Below the pieces are notes generated by a model. That model saw nothing but the letters and a program-made list of their open reading frames with translations, did no database searches and was not told the DNA's origin. A program made the translations under genes and the position numbers. DNA of 64,000 bases from Rathayibacter oskolensis (GTDB lineage Bacteria > Actinomycetota > Actinomycetes > Actinomycetales > Microbacteriaceae): contig NZ_FXBM01000001.1 of the NCBI RefSeq assembly GCF_900177245.1, forward strand, positions 1,364,001 to 1,428,000. Reading direction: 5' to 3'. Shown piece after piece: positions 25,192-34,102 of this stretch (its first letter is position 1; each line of letters begins with the position of its first letter).

Positions 25192-26061
25192 TCAGGCGCG
25201 CGGGACGCGCACCATGCCCTCCTGGGCGACGCTCGCGACGAGCACGCCGTCGCGGGAGTAGATGCGGCCCAGCGACAGGCCGCGCCCACCCGAGGCGCTC
25301 GGCGCCTCCTGCACGTACAGCAGCCACTCGTCGACCCGCGCGGGCCGGTGCCACCACATGGCGTGGTCGAGGCTCGCGATCCGCAGGCCCGGCGTGATCC
25401 AGGCCGCGCCGTGACGGCGGAGCGCCGACTCGAGGATCGTGTAGTCGCTCGCGTAGGCGAGCGCCGCGCGATGCAGCATCGGGTCGTCGGGCAGCGGGCC
25501 GAGCGCGCGCATCCAGACGCTCTGGTGCGCGATGCGCTGCGGATCGGCGCGGAGGTACACGGGCTGCTCGACGTGGCGGACGTCGAACGGCCTCTGGGTC
25601 GCCCAGAAGCTGCCGACCGGGTGGTCGACGCCGGCGAGCACCTCCGCGGTGCTGGGCAGCGACTCCGGATCGGGCACCCCCTCGGGCATCGGCGTCTGGT
25701 GGTCGAGGCCCTCGTCGTCGGTCTGGAACGAGGCGATCATCGAGAGGATCGGCGCTCCGTTCTGGTAGGCCTGGGTCCGCCGGGTGCAGAACGAGCGCCC
25801 GTCGTGGATCCGATCGACCGAGAACGTGATCGGGTGGGCGACGTCGCCCGGCCGGAGGAAGTAGCCGTGCATCGAGTGCACACTCCGGCCCTCCTCGACC
25901 GTGCGCCCCGCCGCAATCAGCGACTGCGCGAGCACCTGTCCGCCGAAGACGCGTCCCTCGGGCATCCACTGCGACGGGCCGGTGAAGATGTCCTCGCTGG
26001 TCCGAGCACCCGTGTCCGTCAGATCGAGCGCGGCCAGGAAGGAGGACAGGGGATCGGGCAC
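25192..26061 (-). CDS. tesB: Acyl-CoA thioesterase II
   Basis: 289 residues from a GTG at 26061. Double hot-dog enzyme. The first half has VFGGQVLAQSLIAAGRTV and VHSMHGYFLRPGD; the second half has the Asp-containing SLDHAMWWHRP and the GRIYSRDGVLVASVAQEGMVR strand typical of TesB. It cleaves medium and long acyl-CoA. It converges on the unrelated single-domain thioesterase upstream; the 94 bases between hold only short C/G-rich repeats (CGAGCCGGA, CGAACCGGA). Confidence 0.93.
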   Translation of the reverse strand: MPDPLSSFLAALDLTDTGARTSEDIFTGPSQWMPEGRVFGGQVLAQSLIAAGRTVEEGRSVHSMHGYFLRPGDVAHPITFSVDRIHDGRSFCTRRTQAYQNGAPILSMIASFQTDDEGLDHQTPMPEGVPDPESLPSTAEVLAGVDHPVGSFWATQRPFDVRHVEQPVYLRADPQRIAHQSVWMRALGPLPDDPMLHRAALAYASDYTILESALRRHGAAWITPGLRIASLDHAMWWHRPARVDEWLLYVQEAPSASGGRGLSLGRIYSRDGVLVASVAQEGMVRVPRA

Positions 26062-26119
26062 GGTACCTCCGGGGTGTCGACCGATCTCGCGACCGGCTGC
26101 GGGTAAGTTTATCGACGCG

Positions 26120-26785
26120 ATGAGTGCGTCCTTCTCGCTCGCGGATCCTCCGAGCCTGTCCGATCTGCGGGTCTTCCTCGGCAGGTCCGCCCGAGTCGAC
26201 GACGGCGCCGTACGGCTCCTGGCGCAGGACCGGATCCTCGCCGCCTACACGGCCATCCTCCAGCCCCGCGGGATCCTCGACCGCTCCTCGACGGTCCTGG
26301 GTCTCCGGGTCTTCGCGCTCGACGAGCCGACCTCCTTCGACCGCGTCGTCCCCATCCGCGCGCTCTCCGATCGACTCGCGCGGCTGCAGTGGGAGCCGGG
26401 GGGCGCGGATGGCAAGCCGGTCACCCTTCCCGACGGCGACGACGCGACCGCCGGCGCCTGGGCGGGGATCGCCCCGCCGCGCGGGGGATGGACCCGGCGC
26501 GAGCCGATCGATCCGGTCTTCCTCGAGCGAGTCGCCCGGGAGGGGATCGACGAGATCGCCGCGGCGGTCGGTTCCCAGACCGGTGAGCAGATCGTCTCGA
26601 GGGTGCGCTCGTCGGTGTGGGGACGACCGCTCGAGGGCCTCGAGGACGTCCCCGCCGGCGCGGCGTTCGCGCTCTTCGCGCTCGGCTTCCTCGGAGCCGA
26701 CGACCCCGTCGCCCTGCTCGAGAGCGGGGCGTGGCGCCGACTGACGTCCAAGCGCGGACACGTCCTCGTGCGCACCCCTTCCTGA
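26120..26785 (+). CDS. Hypothetical protein conserved in Microbacteriaceae
   Basis: 221 residues from the ATG at 26120, preceded by a TAAGTT box 10 bases upstream and no clear ribosome site, so probably leaderless. It is soluble and mixed alpha/beta with an N-terminal SLSDLRVFLGRSARVDDGAVRL, a central AGAWAGIAPPRGGWTRREPID and a C-terminal AFALFALGFLGADDPVALLESGAWRRL. No catalytic motif recognised. Divergent from tesB and convergent with the globin gene. Confidence 0.75.
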   Translation: MSASFSLADPPSLSDLRVFLGRSARVDDGAVRLLAQDRILAAYTAILQPRGILDRSSTVLGLRVFALDEPTSFDRVVPIRALSDRLARLQWEPGGADGKPVTLPDGDDATAGAWAGIAPPRGGWTRREPIDPVFLERVAREGIDEIAAAVGSQTGEQIVSRVRSSVWGRPLEGLEDVPAGAAFALFALGFLGADDPVALLESGAWRRLTSKRGHVLVRTPS

Positions 26786-26842
26786 GCATCCGGGCCCGCG
26801 CCTCCCCCGTTCGGGCACCGACGGCCGGCGCGCGCGTCCCGG

Positions 26843-27253
26843 CTACTCCTCGAAGGTGTTGACCATCGCGTGGGCGGCGCGCTCCAGATAGTCCCAGAGC
26901 ATCGCGTCGTCGGCCGGCGCCAGCTCGAGCTCGTCGACCGCGACCCGCATGTGCTGGAGCCAGTGGTCCCGCGCCTCGGGGTTCACGCGGAACGGCTGGT
27001 GGCGCATCCGGAGTCGCGGGTGCCCCCGCTCCTGGCTGTAGGTGCTGGGGCCGCCCCAGTACTGCTCGAGGAACCCGGTGAGACGCTGGATCGCGCCCTC
27101 GAGGTCGTGCTCGGGGTACATCGGCCAGAGGACCTCGTCCTCGCGGACGCCCTCGTAGAAGCGGCGCACCAGCCGCTCGAAGGTGGGTCGGCCGCCGAGG
27201 TGCTCCCAGAAGCTGCGCAGCGGAGGGGTCCCGCCGATCTGCAGGCCGCTCAC
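26843..27253 (-). CDS. glbO: Truncated haemoglobin, group II
   Basis: 136 residues from the GTG at 27253, inside a GTGA overlap with the mscS stop; longer frames upstream run into mscS and are rejected. It has the 2-on-2 globin layout: FWEHLGGRPTFERLVRRFYEGV, the proximal helix region FLEQYWGGPSTYSQERGHPRLRMRH with the haem-binding His, and a group II Trp in DHWLQHM. TrHbO proteins bind oxygen and detoxify peroxide or NO. Gene order near pepN matches mycobacteria. Confidence 0.93.
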   Translation of the reverse strand: MSGLQIGGTPPLRSFWEHLGGRPTFERLVRRFYEGVREDEVLWPMYPEHDLEGAIQRLTGFLEQYWGGPSTYSQERGHPRLRMRHQPFRVNPEARDHWLQHMRVAVDELELAPADDAMLWDYLERAAHAMVNTFEE

Positions 27254-28341
27254 GAGCGCGGCCCCTGAGCCGGAGGAGTGGGGGCGCCGTCGGCCGGCGG
27301 GCTCGGCTCCTTCGATCTGCGGAGCGCACGGGGGAGTCGCACCGGTTTGCCGTGCTCGGTGGTGATGGTGGGCGACGGAGTCGTGCGCGGCCCCTTCGCG
27401 CCTCCGACGCTCGCCGCCCCCTCGAACCCGCTCAGCACGACCGCCGAGAGGGAGGGGAGCTTCACATCGAGCGCGTCGAGCGACCGCTTGAGGCGGATCC
27501 GGAGCTCGCGGGCGACGTCGTCCCTGGCCGTCGTCCGCGTCTTCAGGACGAGTCGGATGACCAGGGCGTCGTCCGCGATCGACTCGAGGCCCCACAGCTC
27601 CGGCTTGTCGATGATGCGCGCCCGCCAGCGGCTGCTCGCCGCGAGTTCGTTGGCGGTCTGCAGGATCGCCGACTGGACCGTCTCGAGATCGGTCTCGTAG
27701 GGCACGGCGAGGTCGATGATGACCCGCGACCAGCCCTGCGACATGTTGCCGACCCGGATGATCTCGCCGTTCCGCACGAACCAGAGCGTGCCGTTCACGT
27801 CTCGGATCTGGGTGATGCGCACGCCCACCGACTCGACGACTCCGGTCGCCTGGCCCGTGTCGACGACGTCGCCGACGCCGAGCTGGTCCTCCGCGACCAT
27901 GAAGAGCCCGTTCAGTACGTCCTTGACGATGTTCTGGGCGCCGAAGCCGAGACCGGCGCCGAGGGCCGCGGTGAGCAGGGCGAAGGAGCTGATCAGATCG
28001 GGGCTGATCGCGCCCACGAGCATCACCAGCGCGATGATCACGATGAGGATCGAGGTGATGTTGTTCAGGATCGACCCGAGCGTCCTGGTCCGCTGCACGA
28101 CCCTGACCGCGGCCAGCGGCGACGCGGCGATCGCCTGAGTGTCCTCGACGCGCTGGCGCTTCTTGACTCCCGAGACGATCTGATCGACCACGCGGCCGAT
28201 CACGAAGTGCGCGATCACTCGGACGACGAGGGCGCCGACGATGATGCTCACCACCTGGATGATCGTCCAGAACGCGTCGGAGTCGAAGAACGAGATGGTG
28301 GCGGCCACGGGATCGGGGGTGGAGGTCTCGAGAAGCAGCAT
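27250..28341 (-). CDS. mscS: MscS-family mechanosensitive ion channel
   Basis: 363 residues. Membrane helices are near 15-45 (FWTIIQVVSIIVGALVVRVIAHF), 85-110 (SILIVIIALVMLVGAI) and a pore-lining TM3 rich in Gly/Ala (LLTAALGAGLGFGAQNIVKDVLNGLF). The beta domain follows with QLGVGDVVDTGQATGVVESVGVRIT, then a basic Pro-rich C-terminal tail. It releases solutes on osmotic down-shock. The stop overlaps the globin start by four bases, so the two are cotranscribed and probably coupled. Confidence 0.93.
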   Translation of the reverse strand: MLLLETSTPDPVAATISFFDSDAFWTIIQVVSIIVGALVVRVIAHFVIGRVVDQIVSGVKKRQRVEDTQAIAASPLAAVRVVQRTRTLGSILNNITSILIVIIALVMLVGAISPDLISSFALLTAALGAGLGFGAQNIVKDVLNGLFMVAEDQLGVGDVVDTGQATGVVESVGVRITQIRDVNGTLWFVRNGEIIRVGNMSQGWSRVIIDLAVPYETDLETVQSAILQTANELAASSRWRARIIDKPELWGLESIADDALVIRLVLKTRTTARDDVARELRIRLKRSLDALDVKLPSLSAVVLSGFEGAASVGGAKGPRTTPSPTITTEHGKPVRLPRALRRSKEPSPPADGAPTPPAQGPRS

Positions 28342-28449
28342 GACCGTTCCAGGTTAAGGGACGCTCCGCGGGCGGTCGGGCCGGCTCCGCCGATCCCGAG
28401 GGGTCCGCAGCTCCGATTCCCAGCGCTCGTCCGGCCCGGGCCCGGCGCG

Positions 28450-28455
28450 TATAGA
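28450..28455 (+). promoter_or_regulatory. -10 box before prpB
   Basis: TATAGA lies 60 bases before the prpB ATG. No matching -35 is visible. Confidence 0.4.
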
Positions 28456-28514
28456 TTCGACGAGGGCCTCACGCCCCGCAGCTCTCAGACCTCGCCCTCA
28501 GGGGAAGGACCCCG

Positions 28515-29426
28515 ATGCTCCACTCCACCCGGACTCCCGCCGACAAGCGCCGACTCTTCCGCGAGAGGCTCGCGACGGGTGAGCTGCTGCAGCTGCCGGG
28601 CGCGTTCACCCCGCTCTCGGCCCGCCTCATCGAGGAGAAGGGCTTCGACGGCGTCTACGTGTCGGGCGCCGTGCTGTCGGCCGAGCTGGGCCTCCCGGAC
28701 ATCGGCCTGACGACCCTCAGCGAGGTCGCGGGGCGCGGGCAGCAGATCGCGCGCATGACCGATCTGCCCGTCCTCGTCGACGCGGACACCGGCTTCGGCG
28801 AGCCGCTCAACGTGGCGCGCACCGTGCAGATGCTCGAGGACTCCGGAGTCGCAGGTCTCCACATCGAGGACCAGGTCAATCCGAAGCGCTGCGGCCACCT
28901 CGACGGGAAGGCCGTCGTCGACGAGAGCACATCAGTCCGCCGCATCGCCGCGGCGGTCGACGCGCGCCGCGATCCGGGCCTGGTGATCATGGCGAGGACC
29001 GACATCCGGGCGATCGACGGACTCGACGCGGCGATCGACCGCGCCAAGCGGCTCGTCGACGCCGGAGCCGACGCGATCTTCCCGGAGGCGATGCGCGACC
29101 TCGGCGAGTTCGAGGCGGTCCGCGCGGCGGTGGATGTGCCGGTGCTCGCGAACATGACCGAGTTCGGCAAGAGCGAGCTGTTCACGGCCCGCCAGCTCGC
29201 CGACGTCGGCGTGAACATCGTGATCTACCCGGTCTCGCTCTTGCGCATCGCGATGGGCGCCGCGATGCGAGCGCTCGACACGCTCAAGGCCGACGGCTCC
29301 CTCCGTGCCGAGGTGCCGGGGATGCAGACCAGGGCCGAGCTGTACGAGCTGCTCGACTACGCGTCCTACAGCCGCTTCGACGAGGGCGTCTTCGACTTCA
29401 GCCTCGCCGAGCACCACGGCGCCTGA
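28515..29426 (+). CDS. prpB: 2-methylisocitrate lyase
   Basis: 303 residues. Isocitrate-lyase-superfamily enzyme of the methylcitrate cycle; it splits 2-methylisocitrate into pyruvate and succinate. The motifs are QLPGAFTPLSARLIEEKGFDGVY, VDADTGFGEPLNV, HIEDQVNPKRCGHLDGK with the catalytic Cys near 125, and IMARTDIRA. It lies 50 bases before prpC. prpD (methylcitrate dehydratase) is not next to them, unlike the common prpDBC order. Confidence 0.95.
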   Translation: MLHSTRTPADKRRLFRERLATGELLQLPGAFTPLSARLIEEKGFDGVYVSGAVLSAELGLPDIGLTTLSEVAGRGQQIARMTDLPVLVDADTGFGEPLNVARTVQMLEDSGVAGLHIEDQVNPKRCGHLDGKAVVDESTSVRRIAAAVDARRDPGLVIMARTDIRAIDGLDAAIDRAKRLVDAGADAIFPEAMRDLGEFEAVRAAVDVPVLANMTEFGKSELFTARQLADVGVNIVIYPVSLLRIAMGAAMRALDTLKADGSLRAEVPGMQTRAELYELLDYASYSRFDEGVFDFSLAEHHGA

Positions 29427-29476
29427 CGACTCCGCGCAGACCCCTGCGCACCAGCCCATCTCGCGAAGGAGCGGAC

Positions 29477-30613
29477 ATGAGCACGACCGATCACGACATC
29501 CGGAAGGGACTCGTGGGCGTCGTCGTCGACACCACGGCGATCTCGAAGGTCGACCCGGAGTCGAACTCGCTGCTGTACCGGGGGTATCCCGTCCAGGAGC
29601 TCGCGGCGGACCGCTCCTTCGAGGAGGTCGCCTGGCTGCTGTGGCAGGGCGAGCTGCCGACCACCGCCGAACGGGCGTCGCTGACGGCGTTCGAGCGCTC
29701 GCACCGCGGCCTCGCCGCCGAGGTGAAGTCGGTGATCGACGTCCTCCCGACGAGCGCGCACCCGATGGACGTCGTCCGGACCGCCGTCAGCGTGCTCGGC
29801 GCGCTCGACCCCGAGCCGGACGCGGACGATCCGGAGGCGGTGCTGGACCGGTCGATGCGGCTCTGGGCGGCCCTGCCCGCGATCGTCGCCTACGCGCAGC
29901 GGCGGCGGCGCGCCCAGGAGCCGATCTCGCCGCGGAGGGACCTCGACTACTGCGAGAACTTCCTCTGGATGACGTTCGGCGAGGTGCCCGACCCGATCGT
30001 GGTCGACGCGTTCCGCGTGTCCCTGATCCTGTACGCCGAGCACTCGTTCAACGCGTCGACCTTCACGGCGAGGGTCGTCACCTCCACGCTCTCGGACGTC
30101 TACTCCGCAGTGACGGCGGCCGTGGGGGCTCTGAAGGGACGGCTCCACGGTGGCGCGAACGAGGCGGTGCTGCACGTCTTCGACGAGATCGGGCTCGGTC
30201 CCGAGGCGCCGACGCGGTCGAGGGAGTGGCTCGAGGCGGCGCTCGGCGAGCGTCGCAAGGTGATGGGGTTCGGCCACCGCGTGTACAAGTCGGGCGACTC
30301 GCGGGTCCCGACGATGGAGGCGGCGATGCGCCGCGTCGCGGAGTACGAGGGCGCCGCCGAGATGGTCGAGCTCTACGACGCACTGGCGGAGGCGATGGCG
30401 GAGCGCACCGGGATCCTGCCGAACCTGGACTACCCGTCGGGGCCCGCGTACCGCCTGATGGGGTTCGACACCGAGATCTTCACGCCGCTCTTCGTCGCCG
30501 CCCGGGTGGTGGGCTGGACAGCGCACGTGCGCGAGCAGCGGGCGTCGAACGCGCTCATCCGACCGCTGTCCGCGTACGACGGACCCGCGCGGCGGGCGGT
30601 GCCGGCGCGGTGA
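29477..30613 (+). CDS. prpC: 2-methylcitrate synthase (citrate synthase family)
   Basis: 378 residues. Catalytic residues are seen as His in LHGGANEAVLHVFDEIG and VMGFGHRVYKSGDSR, and Asp in ILPNLDYPSGPAYRLMGF. The size and the N-terminus KGLVGVVVDTTAISKVDPESNSLLYRGY fit the PrpC/GltA short type. It condenses propionyl-CoA with oxaloacetate. It ends at a large dispersed hairpin element shared with the convergent pepN. Confidence 0.94.
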   Translation: MSTTDHDIRKGLVGVVVDTTAISKVDPESNSLLYRGYPVQELAADRSFEEVAWLLWQGELPTTAERASLTAFERSHRGLAAEVKSVIDVLPTSAHPMDVVRTAVSVLGALDPEPDADDPEAVLDRSMRLWAALPAIVAYAQRRRRAQEPISPRRDLDYCENFLWMTFGEVPDPIVVDAFRVSLILYAEHSFNASTFTARVVTSTLSDVYSAVTAAVGALKGRLHGGANEAVLHVFDEIGLGPEAPTRSREWLEAALGERRKVMGFGHRVYKSGDSRVPTMEAAMRRVAEYEGAAEMVELYDALAEAMAERTGILPNLDYPSGPAYRLMGFDTEIFTPLFVAARVVGWTAHVREQRASNALIRPLSAYDGPARRAVPAR

Positions 30614-30653
30614 TGCTGGCGGTCTGAGGGAGGCGTGGCTTTGTTAGGAGGTC

Positions 30654-30738
30654 GGTCTCGAGAGGCCTGCGTCGGCCGCTCGACCAGCAGGGTCCACTGC
30701 CTGCTGGTCGAGCAGTCGCTGAGCGGCGTCTCGAGACC
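30654..30738. repeat. Dispersed palindromic element, copy A (full hairpin)
   Basis: Outer arms 30654-30663 and 30729-30738 (GGTCTCGAGA and its complement) enclose inner arms 30678-30690 and 30701-30713 (GCTCGACCAGCAG and its complement). Related partial copies lie at 37703 and 56761. It sits between two convergent genes and could act as a terminator. Confidence 0.85.
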
Positions 30739-30745
30739 CGTCGAC

Positions 30746-33292
30746 TCAGGCTCGCGCGTCGCGCTCCTGCGCCCGCAGGGCACGCTCGACACCCGCGAGG
30801 TTCTCGATGACGAGACGGCGCAGCGCCGGCACCTCCGGGTTCGCGGCGAGCCACTCGCGAGTGGCCTCGACGATCGCCGTCGTCGGAGTCGCGGCGGGGT
30901 AGAAGCCGACGACGAGGTACTCGGCGATCTTGTAGCTCTTGCTCTCCCAGAGCTCGCGGAGCGCACCGAAGTAGACCGGCACCATCGCGTCGAGCACCGC
31001 GGGATCGGAGGCGCGCTGGAAGCCGAGACCGGTCGAGCGGACGATCGTGTTCGGCGCCGAGTCGTCGGTGGTGACCGAGTCCCAGGCCGCGCGCTTCGCC
31101 TCCGGAGTCGGGATCGCGGCGCGAGCGCTCGCGGCCGACTGCGCTCCGGTCGCCGTGTTGTCGGCCGCCAGCGCCTCGTCGATCTCGGCGGCCCCCGCGC
31201 GACCTCCCGCGACGAGCGCGATCAGCAGCTCCCACGCCAGATCCGTGTCGATCTCGAGGCCCGGGAGCGTCGTGGCGCCGTCGCGCAGCGCCTGCACCGC
31301 GTCGAGGTGCTCGGAGGTGGACGAGACGGCCGCGAAGAACTTGACGAACTGGAACTGCGCGTCGCTGCCCGCCTCCGCCTCCCGGGCCATCGCCCAGAGC
31401 CGGTCGCCGACCTCGCCGACGACCTCGGTGCGGTGCTCGGGCGCGACGTACTGGGTGGCCGTCGCGACCAGCTGGTTGAGCACCGTGCGGAGGGTCGTCG
31501 ATTCGGTCTCGGTCGCGATGTTGCCCAGGATGAGGCGGACGAAGTCGCGCGGGGCGGACTCGGCGTCTCGGGTCGCGTCCCAGACGGAGCCCCAGACGAG
31601 CGAGCGGGCGAGCGGGCTCTCGATGCTCGCGAGGTGCTCGATCGCGACGGCGAGCGACTCCTCGTCGAGGCGGATCTTCGCGTAGGCGAGGTCGTCGTCG
31701 TTGAGCAGCACGAGAGCGGGGCGCGTGCGGCCGATCAGCTCGGGGACCTCTGTCCGCTCGCCGTCGACGTCGAGCTCGAGCCGGTCGACGCGCACGAGAC
31801 GGTCGCCCTCGAAGTCGTAGAGGCCGATGGCGAGGCGGTGCGGGCGGATGGTCGGGTACTCCTCGACGGCCGTCTGCAGGATCGCGAAGGAGGCGATCGC
31901 TCCCGACTCGTCCACGGAGATCTCGGGGCGGAGCGTGTTGACCCCGGCCGTCTCGAGCCACAGCGACGACCACTCGGTGAGGTCGCGACCGCTGGTCTTC
32001 TCGAGCTCGACGAGCAGGTCGCGCAACTCGGTGTTCGAGAAGGCGTGCTTCACGAAGTACTCGTGCACGCCGGCGAGGAACTCCGCCTCGCCGACCCAGG
32101 CCACCAGCTGCTTGAGCACCGAGGCGCCCTTGGCGTAGGTGATGCCGTCGAAGTTGACCTGCACGTCCTCGAGGTCGTTGATGGTCGCGACGATCGGGTG
32201 GGTCGAGGGCAGCTGGTCCTGGCGGTACGCCCAGCTCTTCTCCATGGCGGCGAAGGTGGTCCACGCCTCGGTCCACTCGGTCGCCTCCGCGGTCGCGAGC
32301 GTCGACGCGTACTCGGCGAACGACTCGTTGAGCCAGAGGTCGTTCCACCACTTCATCGTCACGAGGTCGCCGAACCACATATGCGCGAGCTCGTGCAGGA
32401 TCGTCACGACCCGCCGCTCCTTGACCGCCTCGGTGACCTTCGAGCGGAACACGTAGGTCTCGGTGAAGGTGACGGCCCCCGCGTTCTCCATCGCCCCGGC
32501 GTTGAACTCGGGGACGAAGAGCTGGTCGTACTTGTCGAACGGGTAGGGGACACCGAACTTCTCCTCGTAGAAGGCGAAGCCCTGCTTGGTCTTCTCGAAG
32601 ACGTAGTCGGCGTCGAGGTACGGAGCGAGGGAGGCGCGGGCGAAGACTCCGAGCGGGACGGTGCGGCCGTCGGAGGAGACGAGGGAGTCGGTCTCGACCA
32701 CGTAGGGCCCCGCGATGAGCGCGGTGATGTAGGACGAGATGCGCGGAGTCGGCTCGAAGCTCCATGTGGCGATCCCGTCGCCCGCCGGGACCGGCTCGGG
32801 CGTGGGCTGGTTCGAGACGACCTGCCAGGCCGCGGGTGCGGTCACGGTGAAGCGGAAGGCGGCCTTCAGATCGGGCTGCTCGAAGACCGCGAACATGCGC
32901 CGCGAATCCGGGACCTCGAACTGCGAGTAGAGGTACACCTCGCCGTCGACCGGGTCGACGAAGCGGTGCAGGCCCTCTCCGGTGTTCGTGTAGAGCGCGT
33001 CGGCGACGACGGTCAGCTCGTTGTCGGCCGCGAGCGAGTCGAGGCGGATGCGCACTCCGTCGGCCACTTCGGAGGGGTCGAGGTCGGCGCCGTTCAACGT
33101 CACCGAGTGGACGGTCTTCGTGATCGCGTCGATGAAGCTCGACGCTCCCTCGGTCGCCGTGAACCGCACGGTCGTCGAGCTGAGGAAGGTCTCGGCGCCC
33201 CGGGTGAGATCGAGGGCGACGTCGTAGTCGATGACCTGGATCAGTGAGGCGCGCTCCTGCGCTTCGCTCCGGGTGAGGTTGTCTCCTGGCAC
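30746..33292 (-). CDS. pepN: Aminopeptidase N (M1 family)
   Basis: 848 residues from the GTG at 33292 (VPGDNLTRSEAQ), with GGAG 6 bases before it; the ATG at 33304 adds only four residues. The family motifs are intact: GAMENAGAVTF near 266 and HELAHMWFGDLVTMKWWNDLWLNESFAEY near 300, with two zinc His and the third-ligand Glu. A long ERAP1-like C-terminal helical domain follows. It removes N-terminal residues from peptides downstream of Clp proteolysis. A TAGGGT box at 33357-33362 may be its -10. Confidence 0.96.
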   Translation of the reverse strand: MPGDNLTRSEAQERASLIQVIDYDVALDLTRGAETFLSSTTVRFTATEGASSFIDAITKTVHSVTLNGADLDPSEVADGVRIRLDSLAADNELTVVADALYTNTGEGLHRFVDPVDGEVYLYSQFEVPDSRRMFAVFEQPDLKAAFRFTVTAPAAWQVVSNQPTPEPVPAGDGIATWSFEPTPRISSYITALIAGPYVVETDSLVSSDGRTVPLGVFARASLAPYLDADYVFEKTKQGFAFYEEKFGVPYPFDKYDQLFVPEFNAGAMENAGAVTFTETYVFRSKVTEAVKERRVVTILHELAHMWFGDLVTMKWWNDLWLNESFAEYASTLATAEATEWTEAWTTFAAMEKSWAYRQDQLPSTHPIVATINDLEDVQVNFDGITYAKGASVLKQLVAWVGEAEFLAGVHEYFVKHAFSNTELRDLLVELEKTSGRDLTEWSSLWLETAGVNTLRPEISVDESGAIASFAILQTAVEEYPTIRPHRLAIGLYDFEGDRLVRVDRLELDVDGERTEVPELIGRTRPALVLLNDDDLAYAKIRLDEESLAVAIEHLASIESPLARSLVWGSVWDATRDAESAPRDFVRLILGNIATETESTTLRTVLNQLVATATQYVAPEHRTEVVGEVGDRLWAMAREAEAGSDAQFQFVKFFAAVSSTSEHLDAVQALRDGATTLPGLEIDTDLAWELLIALVAGGRAGAAEIDEALAADNTATGAQSAASARAAIPTPEAKRAAWDSVTTDDSAPNTIVRSTGLGFQRASDPAVLDAMVPVYFGALRELWESKSYKIAEYLVVGFYPAATPTTAIVEATREWLAANPEVPALRRLVIENLAGVERALRAQERDARA

Positions 33293-33403
33293 GTGGTGCT
33301 CCATCCGTTCGTCTCGGGCGCGGCCGTCGGCACCGGGGTGCCGGCGCCACCGATCTACCCTAGAGCCGCCTGGGGGGTGAGCGGCGGGAGGCCCCGAGCG
33401 GCG

Positions 33404-33409
33404 TAGCGT
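33404..33409 (+). promoter_or_regulatory. Leaderless -10 box
   Basis: TAGCGT six bases before the ATG at 33416. It is the same hexamer and spacing as at 12025. Confidence 0.5.
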
Positions 33410-33415
33410 GGAGCC

Positions 33416-34015
33416 ATGACCACCGTCGATTTCTGGTTCGATCCCTCCTGCCCCTGGGCCTGGATGACCTCGCGGTTCGTGGACGAGGTGACTCCCGCCC
33501 GCGAGCTCGACGTGCGCTGGCACATCATGAGCCTCGCCGTCCTCAACGAGGACAAGGACGTGGACGACTCCTACCGTGCCTTCTTCCCGCGCGCCCTGCG
33601 CTACACCCGCCTCGTCGCGGCGGTCGCCGAGCGCGAGGGGCAGCAGCACGTCAAGCCGCTCTACGACGCGCTCGGCACGCGGATCCACGTCGGGGGGCGG
33701 AAGGATGTCGACGAGGTCATCACCGAGTCGCTCGCGGAGCTCGGCCTCGCGGCCGAGCTGGCGGCGTACGCCGACACCGACGAGTACGACGAGCCGATGC
33801 GCGCCTCGCACTTCGACGGCATCGAGCGCGTCGGGCAGGACGTCGGGACTCCGGTCATCGCGATCGGCGACGTCGCCTTCTTCGGCCCCGTCCTCTCACC
33901 GACTCCCCGCGGCCAGCAGGCGCTGACCCTCTGGGACGGCATCGTGGCCGCCGCGTCCTACGACGGATTCTTCGAGCTCAAGCGCTCGCGGACCCGCGAT
34001 CCGATCTTCGACTGA
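33416..34015 (+). CDS. DsbA-fold oxidoreductase, Rv2466c-type mycothiol-dependent nitroreductase family
   Basis: 199 residues. It closely follows the pattern of mycobacterial Rv2466c (DFWFDPxCPWxW at the start, HIMSLAVLNED, DEVITESLAELGL, VGTPVIAI, FFGPVLSPTPRG, FFELKRSRT). The thioredoxin-type active site reads CPWA (C12 to A15) instead of the CPWC of Rv2466c, so the resolving Cys is replaced and a monothiol mechanism with mycothiol is expected. Divergent from pepN, as in M. tuberculosis. Confidence 0.9.
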   Translation: MTTVDFWFDPSCPWAWMTSRFVDEVTPARELDVRWHIMSLAVLNEDKDVDDSYRAFFPRALRYTRLVAAVAEREGQQHVKPLYDALGTRIHVGGRKDVDEVITESLAELGLAAELAAYADTDEYDEPMRASHFDGIERVGQDVGTPVIAIGDVAFFGPVLSPTPRGQQALTLWDGIVAAASYDGFFELKRSRTRDPIFD

Positions 34016-34102
34016 CCGCACCGGCGCCCGCCGCGCGGGCGGTACCCTGACATCCGGCCCCGGCTCCACGGGCATCAGACGGCACTTCCGGAGGACGAGC
34101 GC

